Program-made: the position numbers and the translations under genes
In this document: piece by piece, positions 46,591-60,000 of the stretch
Numbering within the stretch: position 1 is the first letter of the stretch
How the letters are laid out: every line of letters starts with the position of its first letter
Notes under the pieces: generated by a model
What the model was told of the DNA's origin: nothing
The model's database searches: none
Seen by the model: only the letters and a program-made list of their open reading frames with translations
Source of the DNA: Siphonodentalium dalli
Lineage: Eukaryota > Mollusca > Scaphopoda > Gadilida > Siphonodentaliidae
DNA: 64,000 nt
Assembly: GCA_032622095.1 (NCBI GenBank)
Contig: CP136067.1
Span: 97,578,707 to 97,642,706 of the forward strand
Direction: 5' to 3'

Positions 46591-47042
46591 CCGTTGGTCG
46601 TCCGTTCAGCATAACAAAATCTGACTTGTTGACCGACGATAGAGGATGATCGCTCCACCCCAATATATATTAACTCACGTGATGTGAATACAATTTTTTC
46701 GTGCTGATCCAAGTAATCGCTCGAAAAAATATACTCCAATACAGGTTCAGTAAGTTAGTGTTTGAAATATTCCAACAATACATACGGACACGCTTTAGTA
46801 AATTGGTGGACACATTTCTGTATGTATGTTCTCGAGATTGTGGCCTCTGTTTATTGCTTTTTGCAAGCGAATTTGGCATAGTAGTGTGCTCAATTTACCA
46901 TGATACTATACAAGTATAGTAGTGTGATCAATTTAGAACACTACACCATAACACATAGCTCTCAGCCAACCAGGAGGCGCCATTTCTGGATGAGGTGAAC
47001 TATTATATAGATAAAGCATGTCTTATCGTTGACTATGTATAG

Positions 47043-47113
47043 GATATTCCCCGAGCTGTCGGGCATTCGGAAAAAATAATTTGGACTATTTGGACGAATG
47101 CCCGACAAAGAGG
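47043..47113. repeat. Hairpin, 27-bp arms
   Basis: 'gatattccccgagctgtcgg' plus 'gcattcg' is mirrored by 'cgaatgcccgacaaagaggg' plus 'gaatatc' around an AT-rich loop. Confidence 0.85.
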
Positions 47114-47388
47114 GGAATATCTGTATTAAACCTCGGTATTTAAAGAATAACAAGACGAAATTTAAAATTTTCGCTATAATTTTACTTAGAAATTTGGCAA
47201 TGATATTACAATGTATGATATGTTTAACTAAAAGTCAATAAAAAATTTAACGAAAAATGTGAACATGACCATTAAACAAGTTCCGAGTTTGTCAGACAAA
47301 TAAAGATGTGTACGCAAATTCAGTTGCCACTTTAAATAGTGATCCGGAGATTTGGGATTGAAATCGTCATTAAAAATGTGTCAATCGA

Positions 47389-47406
47389 CCCCCCCCCCCC
47401 CCCCCC
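47389..47406 (+). repeat. Poly-C tract (18 C)
   Basis: There are eighteen Cs, then GCCCC. Confidence 0.95.
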
Positions 47407-48156
47407 GCCCCATGAACACTATTCAATCCTGCGATATGTCCCACTTGGCTGTGCATGTACAATGTATAAACCAATAAACACAATATTTCTGACTCAGATG
47501 ATGTTAGATCTCAGATAACACATGGGTGGAAGTCTAATTGACACCAGTGCATATGTGTTAACAGCATGGACACCTTCCAGCTACAACACACATTTAATTT
47601 GCTTGGCCTGATAGTGTGCGTCCTCGCTTGCCAAGGCATTGTCACAAATCCAAATTATCGCTTTGAACTGGAATGCACTGGGCCGCGTTGACAGTCCAGT
47701 TATTTGATGAGTGGTGATTGGGATATCAAGTTTATTATTCGTTTGATTGTTATGGACCATTGTATACTTACTGTGTTTGAATTATAAAATTGTCGTGAAT
47801 ATAGGAATAAATGGTGAATACATGACGAATATTGACATCCCATATAATTTGTGTCTATCTATGTCCCTGGTTTCTTCTGACATGTTTTGGGAGTTCAAGA
47901 GAACAGTTTGAAAGCTGGTCGATTGCGGTGTGTCCGTGAACGATATATCACACGCTGATTAAGTTTTGCGATTAACCAACAACTCATGAGTTGATCCTAA
48001 TAATATAATGTATATATGACTATTGTCTCTCTCATCACCAGCGACCTTAGTTCACCTTAAATATGTTAACTAATTAACGCACGCTACCTATTTTGTGTTC
48101 ACGAGAATAAATGCACCCACAAACTGATGCTATTCTAAGATCGACACACAACCAAC

Positions 48157-48384
48157 ATGGACTCAGATGATGAATTTAGAAGTACTATGACCCAGTCAAC
48201 GTATATAGTGGAATCGTCATCAGACGAGGATCCTGTTTCGTTTGTCGGAATTTCGACACAAGATATACTTTCTGACGTATTAGGTTTGGATAAGGACTTT
48301 AACACAATGTACTACCGGATTATGGCGACACAGTGGAGTCTGCATTGTAATCACCGAACACTGTTCAGTTTCTCACTGTATTGA
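48157..48384 (+). CDS. Hypothetical acidic protein start, unsupported beyond frame
   Basis: The ATG in context 'ccaacatgg' opens 'MDSDDEFRSTMTQSTYIVES' and 'SSDEDPVSFVG', an acidic Ser-rich N-terminus of the kind seen at true protein starts. The rest of the 75-codon frame looks random and no donor is clear. It may share a gene with the exon-like stretch at 48876-49060, but nothing proves this. Confidence 0.2.
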   Translation: MDSDDEFRSTMTQSTYIVESSSDEDPVSFVGISTQDILSDVLGLDKDFNTMYYRIMATQWSLHCNHRTLFSFSLY

Positions 48385-48875
48385 TTAGTTACACCAATTT
48401 GTCCTTTCGGTGTGTCAGCAAGTGGAGAGCACACCAAACAATGACTTGTTTTTGTTATGACAATACCCGGGGAATATTTTAATATTTCCCAGTTATTGTT
48501 AAAATAATACACAGTTATTGTTACCAGCGGGTAGTCGGCTGGATATTGTGCAAGAGAGAACAATAGAAAGTATGGCGACTGTTGTTTAAGCCAAGAGATG
48601 AATAGTCCACGAGTCATGCATTATTTATTATATTATATCGAACATTGGTGTCAATTATCACACACACAATATCTGATTTTGTCACATTTTTATTAACATA
48701 CCGTAAATTTTGGAAATCGGTCTCAGATCATACAATTTACGGCAATCTTTTGACGATGACAAGGGAGCATAACTATGTTATTAGTTACATCTAACATCAT
48801 CTCTTCGTGATGCGCATGCATGCATTTTATTTTTAAAATACGTCATTCGCAACAACAATTTGGCGAAAATTCAGA

Positions 48876-49060
48876 AGATACTTTGTTTATCTTTGATGTA
48901 AACGAAAAGGAAGCTATAAATAGCGTTCACTGGAATTTAAATATTAGGAATGTCCGCTTGCCAATTAAACTATTAAAGACATTGGATAGCTATGGTCGAA
49001 CATTTGTAAGATTATTTAACTTCACCATTAAGTCTAGTGATATACCGACATTGCAACAGG
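48876..49060 (+). CDS. Exon-like stretch of unknown protein
   Basis: It is bounded by a possible acceptor (AAAATTCAG) and a good donor (CAACAG|GTAATG). It reads 'DTLFIFDVNEKEAINSVHWN' and later 'SYGRTFVRLFNFTI', which looks protein-like, but I recognise no family. Neighbouring exons are not identified. Confidence 0.25.
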
Positions 49061-49079
49061 TAATGTACAGTATATAATT

Positions 49080-50380
49080 TCAGATTGGCCGTGTCTTCAG
49101 GCGGCAATCTGATTGCGCGAAATGAGTCTATTTCTATAAACATAAAAAAGAATAGTAGGCGAGTAGGAGTCCTACTGGTGTACTATGGTAATATAGTATA
49201 GCAGTATAGCAGAACGCGAGAAAGTCAGATGAGATATAATATTGGATAATAGATCCTAGAGAACAAATCCTTGACGGATATATATACTCAATGTTATGTA
49301 TCTTCTATTTATGAGCAGGGTTATCATGTGATGACGTACTTTGACAGAATCAGTCTTCAAAATGTATAACTTTCCTGGAATCTCCATAATGGACATCAGA
49401 TTTCCCAATATCTCGTACATGTATTTTCATCAAATTCGGTATTCTAGATTAATCGTCTGCGTTTTTATTATTATCGTTAGAATTATTTTTCATGTTTTGT
49501 ATGTGAAATGTCCATAGACTGGAAATGGGACCAGAACTTGGCGGTTTTAGCTACCAACTGAATACCGGTGTTCAAAGCGGACTATCAGAACAAATATATG
49601 TGCCACTGTTTACACGCGAATTCGCGAACTCTTCATCGAGCTCTAGACACCAACATATCTATTCATACTGAGCAACAGGAAAATCCCTATTGTATCGATA
49701 CGTGCGATGGATTCACCACATGAGGCGAATAAATTATTAGGCAGCCACTGTCATTGCAAAAAAAGCGTGGGCGATCACAATCGTCATACCATGTGGCGCC
49801 TGATGCGCAATTGATTTATGATATAATGTGCCACATATCCTGAGTATCTTAACGGACTATAGGTACTCAGATTATAGAGCAGAAAGTAGTAGCATGCCTT
49901 GAAAACTAGCAACACAAAAAATATTTACTGCAAAGGTCACTTTTAAAGAAATGAACAGTAAAATATTTAATTTTAACATACTTAGTTCATAATAGTTGAA
50001 GACTTACGGGTAGTATTGACAAACAAATCATCTGTAGAAAAACTATTTTTGTTGATATAGAACATTTTCAACTGAGCACATGTTTACCTTAGAAATAGCC
50101 ACCTTGATATTGGAGACTGTTAAGTCTCAGTTGTCTTCGGAAATAATATCTCAATTGATATTATTTAGCCAAAATGCACATAATAGTGATGGTTATACAC
50201 ATTTGTCTTTACATTGGCGATTATCCAGTATTTCCCAAACATTGAGTATCTATAGTCCTTAACGGACATTTTGGAGATCCTGGCAACCAACTGCACATAT
50301 CCATGCGATTCAGTCAGCAATACTCCGTAAGCAACACATTTTGTCTCGAGTTTCCCCTACACAGGACAGTCCTTTCACCA
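49080..50380. other. 3' side of the PAN-fibrinogen gene, nothing recognised
   Basis: No poly(A) signal could be fixed close to the stop codon at 50389. The frame at 50080-50262 has no support. Confidence 0.35.
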
Positions 50381-50388
50381 AGATAGTT

Positions 50389-51035
50389 TTATGGTCCCGA
50401 TCGACGGATCATGATTGTTGTGTGCATCATCGAGTTGTAGCCGAGGGAGCTCCATCTCATTCCTGTGACCTCTCCGTCTCTGGCTGTCATGCTGAGGTAC
50501 TCTCCATTCAGATTGCTCACGTAGCAGCATCCATACCACCACGCGCCGTGTCGTATGATGGGACATTCCAAGCTGGAGCACGCAGAAGGGGTGTGGTCAT
50601 TGTCGAATGTGCTGAACATCTTCCCTTCGTGTTGGGACAGTGAATCGCCCGCGTCACCACTGTACCCCGATACGATGATGGTATAGTTGTTGCATGCATC
50701 TCCGAGACTGAATTCGGTGTATCGCGCGTATGTTGTCTGTCCAATTGATGCTGTCAGCGTAACGTAGAGCTCTGTGGGTACAGTTGAAGCGAGTTTGAAA
50801 ATATTATCGAGTCCAATCCAGAAGCTTCCGCCGACGACTGGATTGCCGAATCCGTTTACATACTCGACCCAACCTCTGTAGAACTCTGTATTGCCGTCCT
50901 TTCGTTGTTGAATGACGGTCCACCCTCCTCCGACCGTTGCCATGTCGCAGACGACGTCTATGTCACCAGCACCATCTGGTGTGATTCTGTACGGACCGTC
51001 ATTCACAAATCCAGCTTCTCTCAGCTCTTTGCAAT
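50389..51035 (-). CDS. PAN-fibrinogen exon 3: entire fibrinogen-related domain
   Basis: One exon carries the full domain from DCKELREAGFVNDGPY to the stop at 50391-50389. It opens with two bases (AT) completing the Asp codon begun by the micro-exon. The acceptor TTGATATTGAAG has a weak pyrimidine tract. Conserved features: the early Cys pair (DCKE, VVCDM), WTVIQQRKDG, FWIGLDNIF in place of FWLGN, the DND calcium loop, and the Cys-rich WWYGCC. Confidence 0.92.
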
Positions 51036-54000
51036 CTTCAATATCAAATTATTATATTTGTGTGAGGCTTGCATTAATCGTGCATGATTTCCACTTCATA
51101 ATTAACTTCAAGCTATATTAAACTATAATATATAATAATGAATGACATTAATACATAATATACCCGAATTTGACACTCCAGTATTGTTTTGGGATAAAGT
51201 TCCCTGGTTCATCCAATTGTGATAGATATATTCACTTTTATCGCATACTTTATTGCGCGCTGCTGAAATGAGTACATCAAGTGCTCTCCCCTTCAACACA
51301 ACGAAAGTAAACTATTACGATCTACATTGAAATAAATACAGAACGTACAACACCGAGCATTGATATACACGAATGTCATTTCTGCTTCTCTTCGAACTAA
51401 AAACGGTATTTCAAAACACATATGCCTCGTAACTATCAACGAAATGTGCAGCCATAGAAAACACTCAGCCAATTCACGACTTTTTAAAAAACAAATTTAA
51501 TGCGCTGGATAAAACAAAGTCCCTCAATTACCGGCAAAATGCTGATCAAGACGGACATTACAACATCAAATAAAAATAACTATGTCCAGCAATTAGCTTT
51601 TGCATGTAACTGATGTTTTTTTCTTCAGATTTGTATCACTTATAAATTATTTTTTCATCTGCGCCCCGACCCAGATCGATCGGTTTTTATTTGACCGCGA
51701 ACTTGAAAAATGGAAAATTGTTTACTCATTGTATGTGCTTTTCACGCCGCCTCTATCTATAGATAGATAGATAGATAGATAGATTTATTTGGCGCGATGT
51801 AAAGCATATTACAAAAGTCCTACAGTTTGAATGGACCATAATATGTTACAGTTTAGATTGTATACAGCAGATTTTAAAACATAAGAGAAAATATCTAAAT
51901 AGTGTCAAACGTTAATTTGAATGGTTAGTTTCAGTTTCGTTCATTATAATTTATTTAATAAAATATATTGATTTTTTTTAAAGAAGAGGTCTTTAAGATG
52001 TAATAAGACTCACCCATCGCACCGAGGATAAAATTGAAAAGTTTGACCCATAAATGGGCAGACTTATTTCCACAATGATCCTCAGGTTAATATATGTTAT
52101 CTGCAAACGATTTCTAAATTTCAAATGAATAAATATAGTTTATAATCAACTTCAAGAGATATATTTTCTTATTAAAGTATGTGTTGAAATTTCTTAAGAA
52201 TGTTAATATCAATTTCAGGGTTACCGATACCGAACTTGGTTTGATAGTGAAACCGTTTGAAATCTTTAAGATCATTTAAGAATGACATATTCATAAAAAT
52301 AGGCACTAAGATTTTTGATGAATGAAAGTGTGAGAGATGTTATGCATAAATTATTGCAAATTAAGAGATGCAACCACACCAGGAGTGTCTATGGGTTCTG
52401 TTTTGTTTCAGCAGCCCTCTACAAACATATAAGCAGAGAGCCCACATATTTTAATGGTGGCCGAGTTGAATTTACTCCAACATAGAATCCATAGACCTCC
52501 CCGGAATAATGTTCAAACTGTAAAACCTACATAATTGTGAGAATAAAACTTATAAAAACCATATGTGAATAATACTGTTTCGTGTCAAGACATTTTGTCA
52601 CATGATACCGATACAGTGATATTTAGGGGATAACGGTGTGCTCGGAAAGGTATATTGTGAATATACTCTGCTGTCAATATTTACGCGCAAGAATATCGAA
52701 CGTAGGCCCTGAATGGGAGTACTTAAATTTGTGACAGATTATCGCTAATTGACATCCCGCAAATATGTGATGTTTCAAGCGATATAATGGCAGCCTGTGC
52801 ACTAAAATAAGTGACAGGACAGTGACAGGACAGTGACATGAATGAAATTCAAGAAGAACGACGGAATGTTTTTATTGCATGTATTTAATCCTTTGGTGAT
52901 AATGTATGTTCATGATTTGCACGTTTAAAATATATATGAATCGTGTTCATCCGGGACTACAAACGGTAACTCATGGTCAACAATACTCACATATCCGAGC
53001 AACATCAACTCACCTTTATATCCCGTTGTTGAAACCTGAAAATGAAATGAGATGGTGAGGCTGAGTGACCTCACTTGGTTAAAGCCTCATGGTAGCTTGC
53101 GCTCCATAATGCACCTAAAATATGGGCCTTGAAAATTTGCCGCTATCGCCATAGGTCGATAAATACCTGAACTACCTTTCTATGAACTATAGTGCCCCAA
53201 AAATATTCGATGCTCCGAAGATCCGATACTACGAAGGTCCGATATTACAAGGTCCGATACTCCGAAAGTCAGATTAGTATTACAAGTGCGGTCACTTGCA
53301 TATGTAAATTAAAGCTTCTACAATATCAATCGCACACCTCTGATAACGATTACAGCGACGAGTAGCAACGCTGAGAATTCTCTTGGCATCGTACCTATAA
53401 ACTATGCAGCTATATAGTACTTGTGGGTCCCTCAATACTAGTGGCACACACAGCTCACACAGAACTGGAATGCTGCATGGAATTTTCAATAACACATATG
53501 ATGGGAAATTCCGTGTAAATGTTATATTTGTTACTACAACCAACGGAAAAGATGTTAACAAGCAACAAAGAAAGAAATATAAACGAATAATATTCTCGGA
53601 TTCGGAGTCTTACACTGATTTGGACTACATGTATAACTGAAGGTGCATCCCAGTGATATGTAACAATACGTTTGAAGACAATATTTAAATTGTGTGCGAA
53701 ACAATGTATTAAATTGTCTCGAATTTGAGACATGCATCCGATGACTTTCGGAGGTGAAGTTGACGCCATCTAGCTGTGGCAATTTCGAAGCCCATCGGGC
53801 AATTTCGACGCCCGTCGGGCAACTTCGACGCCCATTCGGGCAATTTTTGTATATTTACATATACATGTATATACGGACAATTTCTTTCGCTCTGGGGAAA
53901 TTTTTTCAAGTTGATGCCGCCCACGTTTTATTGATGTCCCACAGGTGTTATTGAAGTCCCACAGACAATTTGCAACCCGCCGATAATTTTTTTATGCGAA

Positions 54001-57000
54001 GACGATTTTCTCCCGGAAACTTTGACATTACCCGTATTTTACGATTAATTCGACATATTTATATTCATCCATGATATTTTCAAAACCGTTACATATTTGG
54101 TAATGTACAACCCTTAACAAGGCAACATATTCGGCAACCCTATCAGGGTATACCGTTCTAATGTCACTTAAATGTCACATATAACAATTTGTACTGCAAT
54201 GATTGGACATTTATACTTGTTAATTATACTATACATGTATATTATCCGACTCGAAACTCCAGTTCCGAGACAACTTGTAGCCGGCCTAAAATGTTACTTC
54301 AACAACTCGAAAGTTTCATATAATATGGAAAATTTGTAATTCGAAATTTACCTTTGAACGTGTTTAATGTATGTTTGTTGGGAGATCAGACCTGAATAAA
54401 TAATATTATGGCCATTCCGCCTTAGTAATAATTTCCATATGTAGTGGTTCTAGTTAATAGTGAAGGGCATAGTAATTGGGGATTTTGTTTTCAAAATGTG
54501 TAATTACTAAACCGGAAACATTTACTCTATAGACTATACATTACTCCGGCCTTACCGGTACACTTCTGTTAGATGAAACTATACACCCCCGTGTACGCGG
54601 TATCGCCAAAAACCGAGGGTATCGCCAAAACCGAGAAAATGGGGAAGTCATTTTCACGTATATGATATGGGGATATGTTTGTTTCTCGTCGTAAAACAGA
54701 CAAGGAACAACGCGTGTATATGTCCACATGATGCAGGAGTATTTATCCACCCGCTGTCAATCAGTTTTCCCAGATCAAACCATTTAATATTTTTTGGCGA
54801 ATTTTTTCAATAGTATTTTTGCTTTTGCTCACTCAATTTCTCGAAACATCCACCCACTACTATAGTTCCTGGACTTCCACGCTGCCAAAACAAATGCCGG
54901 TATATAGTTGAATCTATCAATGAAGCATAGGATTGAACAGATTTTTTTTAATCAGTGTCGTTTTCAATATCCGCGCGATATGGATGGACCACTGTCAGCC
55001 CAGAAAGATGTTAACGCCGTAGATGAAGATGTCACAAAACGCCGATCATCTGTGCAGTAAATATGCGTATCACTTAAGGAGTTTTGATGAGTTTTCGAGT
55101 GTTTTTATGTGTATCTGAGACTGATCAATTGGAATGCGAATGTCATCTGAAATATTAATCCATAACATATTCGAAATATTGTGTACATATCTATTATGAA
55201 TGTATTGTATCTTCCTCAGATGAAGCTATATATCTCCCAGTTAAATGGTGATATCCACTATTCAAATTATAATTTCGCAAAACGGAATGTTCCCTCAATG
55301 AGATAGCGAACATAGCTTGCTCTCACCCTGATAAATTTAATAGAAATTCCTACTCATTTCCGATTTTATCATAAATAGTAGACACTTTTTGAAGTTAGGA
55401 AGTTCGTTTGAAACATAATTATATCAGTCATTCGATTGTTTTGAGTGACAACTGCCACGGCGACTGTATATGACTTGGTTGTCGGAAATAATCTCAAACT
55501 TTTGCAGTCGTTTTAAATGTACTGTCTACTTTTGGTGGTTCTCTTGTGAAATTACGCGTGGCATTATAAGAAATAAATATTCCGATTAAGCTTACGCAGT
55601 TATAAGGCAAAGTTACCATATAACACGCTTGGTGTTGTGGAATTTGTTTTCAAACTGTTCTGTTATAACTGCAGAACATTAATCGAAACAAGAGTAATTT
55701 CTGACCTCGATAAACTAAGAATGATAACGTTAAAATATTGAATCTACCAAAACAACACATGTATATCCCGTACGATGACCTCATTTAATAGTTCCCACGA
55801 TGATGGAGATTTATGCACAATTTTATTTAGATTGTTGTGTGGAAATCTGAGCGATATTATTTTTTTCAAAATTACTGAAAAGGAATAATTCTAGAACTTA
55901 ACAAGCCGAAAACTAAATCTGCGAACAATACGAATTGAAAGTCATCGTGACGCTGAACATCCATAACAATTTTTGTTAGAACCATAAACCAAACTCAGAA
56001 ATGCTTGCGCAGACGGATACCCTGATAAGATTAGATTCATTTCGGTTAAACATACATATAAATTGCAGTATATGCAACCTATATGATAACATAGTGAAGT
56101 CTTATGTAAATATTATGCCCACTAAATATGTGGTCCTATGGCTAAATTAGAAAGGTTATAAACTATAGTGTAATTTACATGTGTACATAACAATCATGAC
56201 AGTGTAAACATGTTCCACAGTAAAGTGTGTATTACCAATAGCAGTAAGTATGTTGTATCTATATAGTATGTATATACCCTAAGGACCATTCTGGGTTGCT
56301 ACATGTAACTGTTAGTTGCTGTGTGCCATTACTTTCAATGGTGTATTGGCAATCGCATTGTGTATACGTTACACCACTCATATCCTAATGCCAGCCACTC
56401 CGGCCCCCATGCACCAAATTGTGTGTCACAAATGTGTGCCACACATAATACATTGTGATCATATGTGTACGGATGTTTAGGGTTAACATAGAATCGTTAC
56501 AATATTATCTGATGACTCTTAAAAAAGCCATAATTGCATAATTTGTAGCTATACGATATCTGTATATTCGATAAGATGACTCGGTTTCATTGTCGCGTAA
56601 CGGTCTACTCGAGTGGGAACGAGTCATAACGTCTGTAAAATAAACATGATTATAACCGATCGTTGATATAGCGTGTCGTCCTGCATGTGTGGTCTATATA
56701 CAAACTCCAAGCATGTTAATACTAAACGAATACCCGGTTAGCTGCATGCATACGAACGACAGCAGTCACGTGCGTGTGATAAAGGCATCGCGTTATCATT
56801 CATTCACCTTTTTGAGATCGCAAATCTGAATGCTGAGATGGATGTTCAATTAATTTCAATTGAAATACATTCATAATAGATATGTGCACAATGTTTCGAA
56901 TATGTTATGGATTCATATTTCAGATGACATTCGCAGTCCAATTGATCAGTCTCAGATACACATAAAAACACTCGAAAACTCGTAAAAACTCCTTAAGTGA

Positions 57001-60000
57001 TACGCATATACGCCGGAGTGGCTGGCATTAGGATATGAGTGGTGTAACGTATACACAATGCGATTGCCATTACACCATTGAAAGTAATGGCACATATTTA
57101 CTGTACAGATGATCGGCGTTTTGTGACATCTTCATCTGCGGCGTTAACATCTTTCTGGGCCGACAGTGGTCCATCCATATCGCGCGGATATTGAAAACGA
57201 CACTGATTTTTTAAATTTCGTTCAATCCTATGCTTCATTGATATATTCAACTATATACCGGCATTTGTTTTGGCAGCGTGGAAGTCCAGGAACTATAGTA
57301 GTGGGTGGATGTTCTCGAAAATTGGAGTGAGCAAAAGCAAAAACACTATTGAAAAAATTCGTCAAAAAATATTAAATGGTTTGATCTATGAAAACTGATT
57401 GACATCGGGTGGATAAATACTCCTGCTTCATGTGGACATACACATGAACTGTTCGTTGTCTGCTTTACGACGAGAAACAAACATATCCTCATATCATATA
57501 CGTGAAAATGACTTTCCCATTATCTCGGTTTTGGCGATACCACGTACATGGGGGTGCTATAGTGACATTTGAACTTCCCACGATTCTCTTGGATATCCCA
57601 TAATACTAATCCCAGGTATAAAAGCTTTTCGCGCCCATAATTGTTCACTCGATTTCGAATTCTTCGACAGGTCACTTCGATTTAATTTCCCCACCCACCC
57701 TATCCCAACCAAGGTGCGTGAACCAATACGGATAACCGCCATATACATTATATTCATTTATGAACTCAGGGGACAACAGGAAGACTGCCTATATTGGCAA
57801 TGTCCCCCCCCCCCCCCCCTGTGCAATAATAATTTATATGTTCTGATTATTAAACAAATAAAATATTTATTCATTCATCCCTTTTGAAGTTTTTTTCTAA
57901 TTTAAATAAGTTGTTTGTCATTCTTCATTGTGATTCGCTTACCGCTACAATAAGGGTTATTTCTTGAGATTGTGTCCCCTTTCTGATTACTATAATTGTG
58001 AATATGCATGTACTGTACTGTGGGCAGAAGTTGCAGAAATCATAATCATTTAATTTGTAAAAGGTAGAATGCAAGCATGAGCAGTAGAGACAAGTGAGAG
58101 TAAGGTTTCATTATTGTTCACATGTTTAATGTATGTTTGTTGGGAGATCAGATCTCAATAAATAATATTATGGCCATTCCGCCTTAGTCATAATTCCATA
58201 TGTAGTTGTTCCAGTTAATAGTGAAGGGCATAGTAATTATAATTGTGTATGAATTTGAATGAATATTTTAACTGAGATATAATCACAATTGGTACATATA
58301 GTAGTATTTGGAGATGTATAAGCATAGATAAGGTAGTATAGGTAGATAATTGTTGGGTATCAGAGAGAGAGAGAGATAGAGAGAGAGGGGGATATACTGA
58401 AATGTAAAATCGACGGATTAGGTTAAAACGAATTTGTTCGAAGTGTGTAAATGTGTCAAGGTCATCATTGTTCTTTATATAGTCCGGTTCCTCGGTTGTC
58501 TTCAAACATTGCAATGATTAGTAAAGAAAATGGGTTACATTGCGCTGAAACAATATTTGACATCGAGCGGGATACTACCTCACAGCCAGTCTCATATAAA
58601 CACATACAAAAAGAAAGCCCCCCCCCCTAGTATAATATGCAATATTTTCGGAGATATTTGGTGGATTTTGATGAAACTTTTCACAAATGCTTACTGGAGC
58701 TAGAGACACAATCGAAGGCCAGCACTGTGTGTGCTGTTACGGCTGATTGGCATCGATTAAATGGGAGTGGGGTAGATTTAAAAAATGACAAAAGAGACGA
58801 CAATGAGATTTTATTCAACGAATCAATATCGCGTGTAGCCACCGTGTCGCTGGATAACCTACTGGCGTCGGGATCGCATGCTAAGACGGGCGATTCTACG
58901 CTGTGGAATGTTCCTCCATTCGTCCTGCAACAGGCGGTGGGTGTCAGCGAGCACGATGTGGTCATCTACACGACGATAAACAGCTCTCTTCAGTTGGTCC
59001 CATAAATGTTCAATTGGGTTGAGATCTGGCGAGTTGGCAGTCCATACCATCCTCTCAATACCATGTTGATTATTGACATCATTCGCGACAGGTCCCCTGT
59101 GGGGCGCGCGTTATCGCCCATAAACACGAACTGGTCTCCTACTGCATTAGCTCGCGTTGCTACATGTGGTCTGAGTACCTCATCCACATATAAGATCGCT
59201 TTCAGATTACCATTAACAGGGACGAGTTCAGTCTTATATGTGGTGCTGATACCACCCACACCATAACACAACCGCCTCCGAATGTCATCAGAGGCTCAAC
59301 ACACCACTCAGCACGATGTTCACCTCGTCGCCTCCACACACGCTTCCTCATATCGATATGGCGCAGGCACGAACGGGTTTCGTCTGCGAATAAGACATTC
59401 GCCCATTGGCGTCGATTCCATCACACTTGGTTCTTGGCCCATTGCAGCCTTGATGCTTTGTGCCGTAACAAAAGTGCAGCTTTCTTTACCAGGCGGCGAG
59501 CACGTAATCCAGCATTATGCAGACGGTTCCTGATAGTCTGGCCACTGACCCTTCTGGCACCAGCACCTGCAGCGGTGGACTTTCTCCTACGCAATGTAGC
59601 GTTTGTTACATAACGATCTTCTCTTGCGGCTGTAACCCTCTGTCTTCCAGTTCTTGGGCGATCTGGGATATTACCAGTCTGCTTGTATCGCTGTCTTAAA
59701 TTCCGTGTCGTTTTTGGCCTTACCCCCATGCGGCGAGCAACATGTCTTTGGAGAAATTCGCTTCCAAAAGGCCAATATCCCTCTGTTTTGGGCTGATATT
59801 CGACCCATCACTGGTTGATATCAACCTTCCCAGCTAAAGGGCTATCAAACGACGAAAGTGAATGAGTACAATCAGTACATGGACCGGGCACATGCTGTTC
59901 CCATTCGTCAAAATTATGCTCCAAAGCATGCAGGGGGGCTCACAACATTATTTTCTTACAAAAGCTACAGAGTGTACAATATACTAATCAATGTGTAATA

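Noticed and set aside
50341-51121. Plus-strand frames over the fibrinogen exon
   Set aside because: They are antisense to a complete fibrinogen-related domain.
53404-53640. Plus-strand 78-codon frame ending in an acidic tail
   Set aside because: The C-terminal part looks protein-like, but there is no domain, start context or partner exon, and it is antisense within another gene's intron.
58637-59699. Plus-strand frames of 60-122 codons
   Set aside because: They are antisense shadows of the Tc1 transposase and its TIR.
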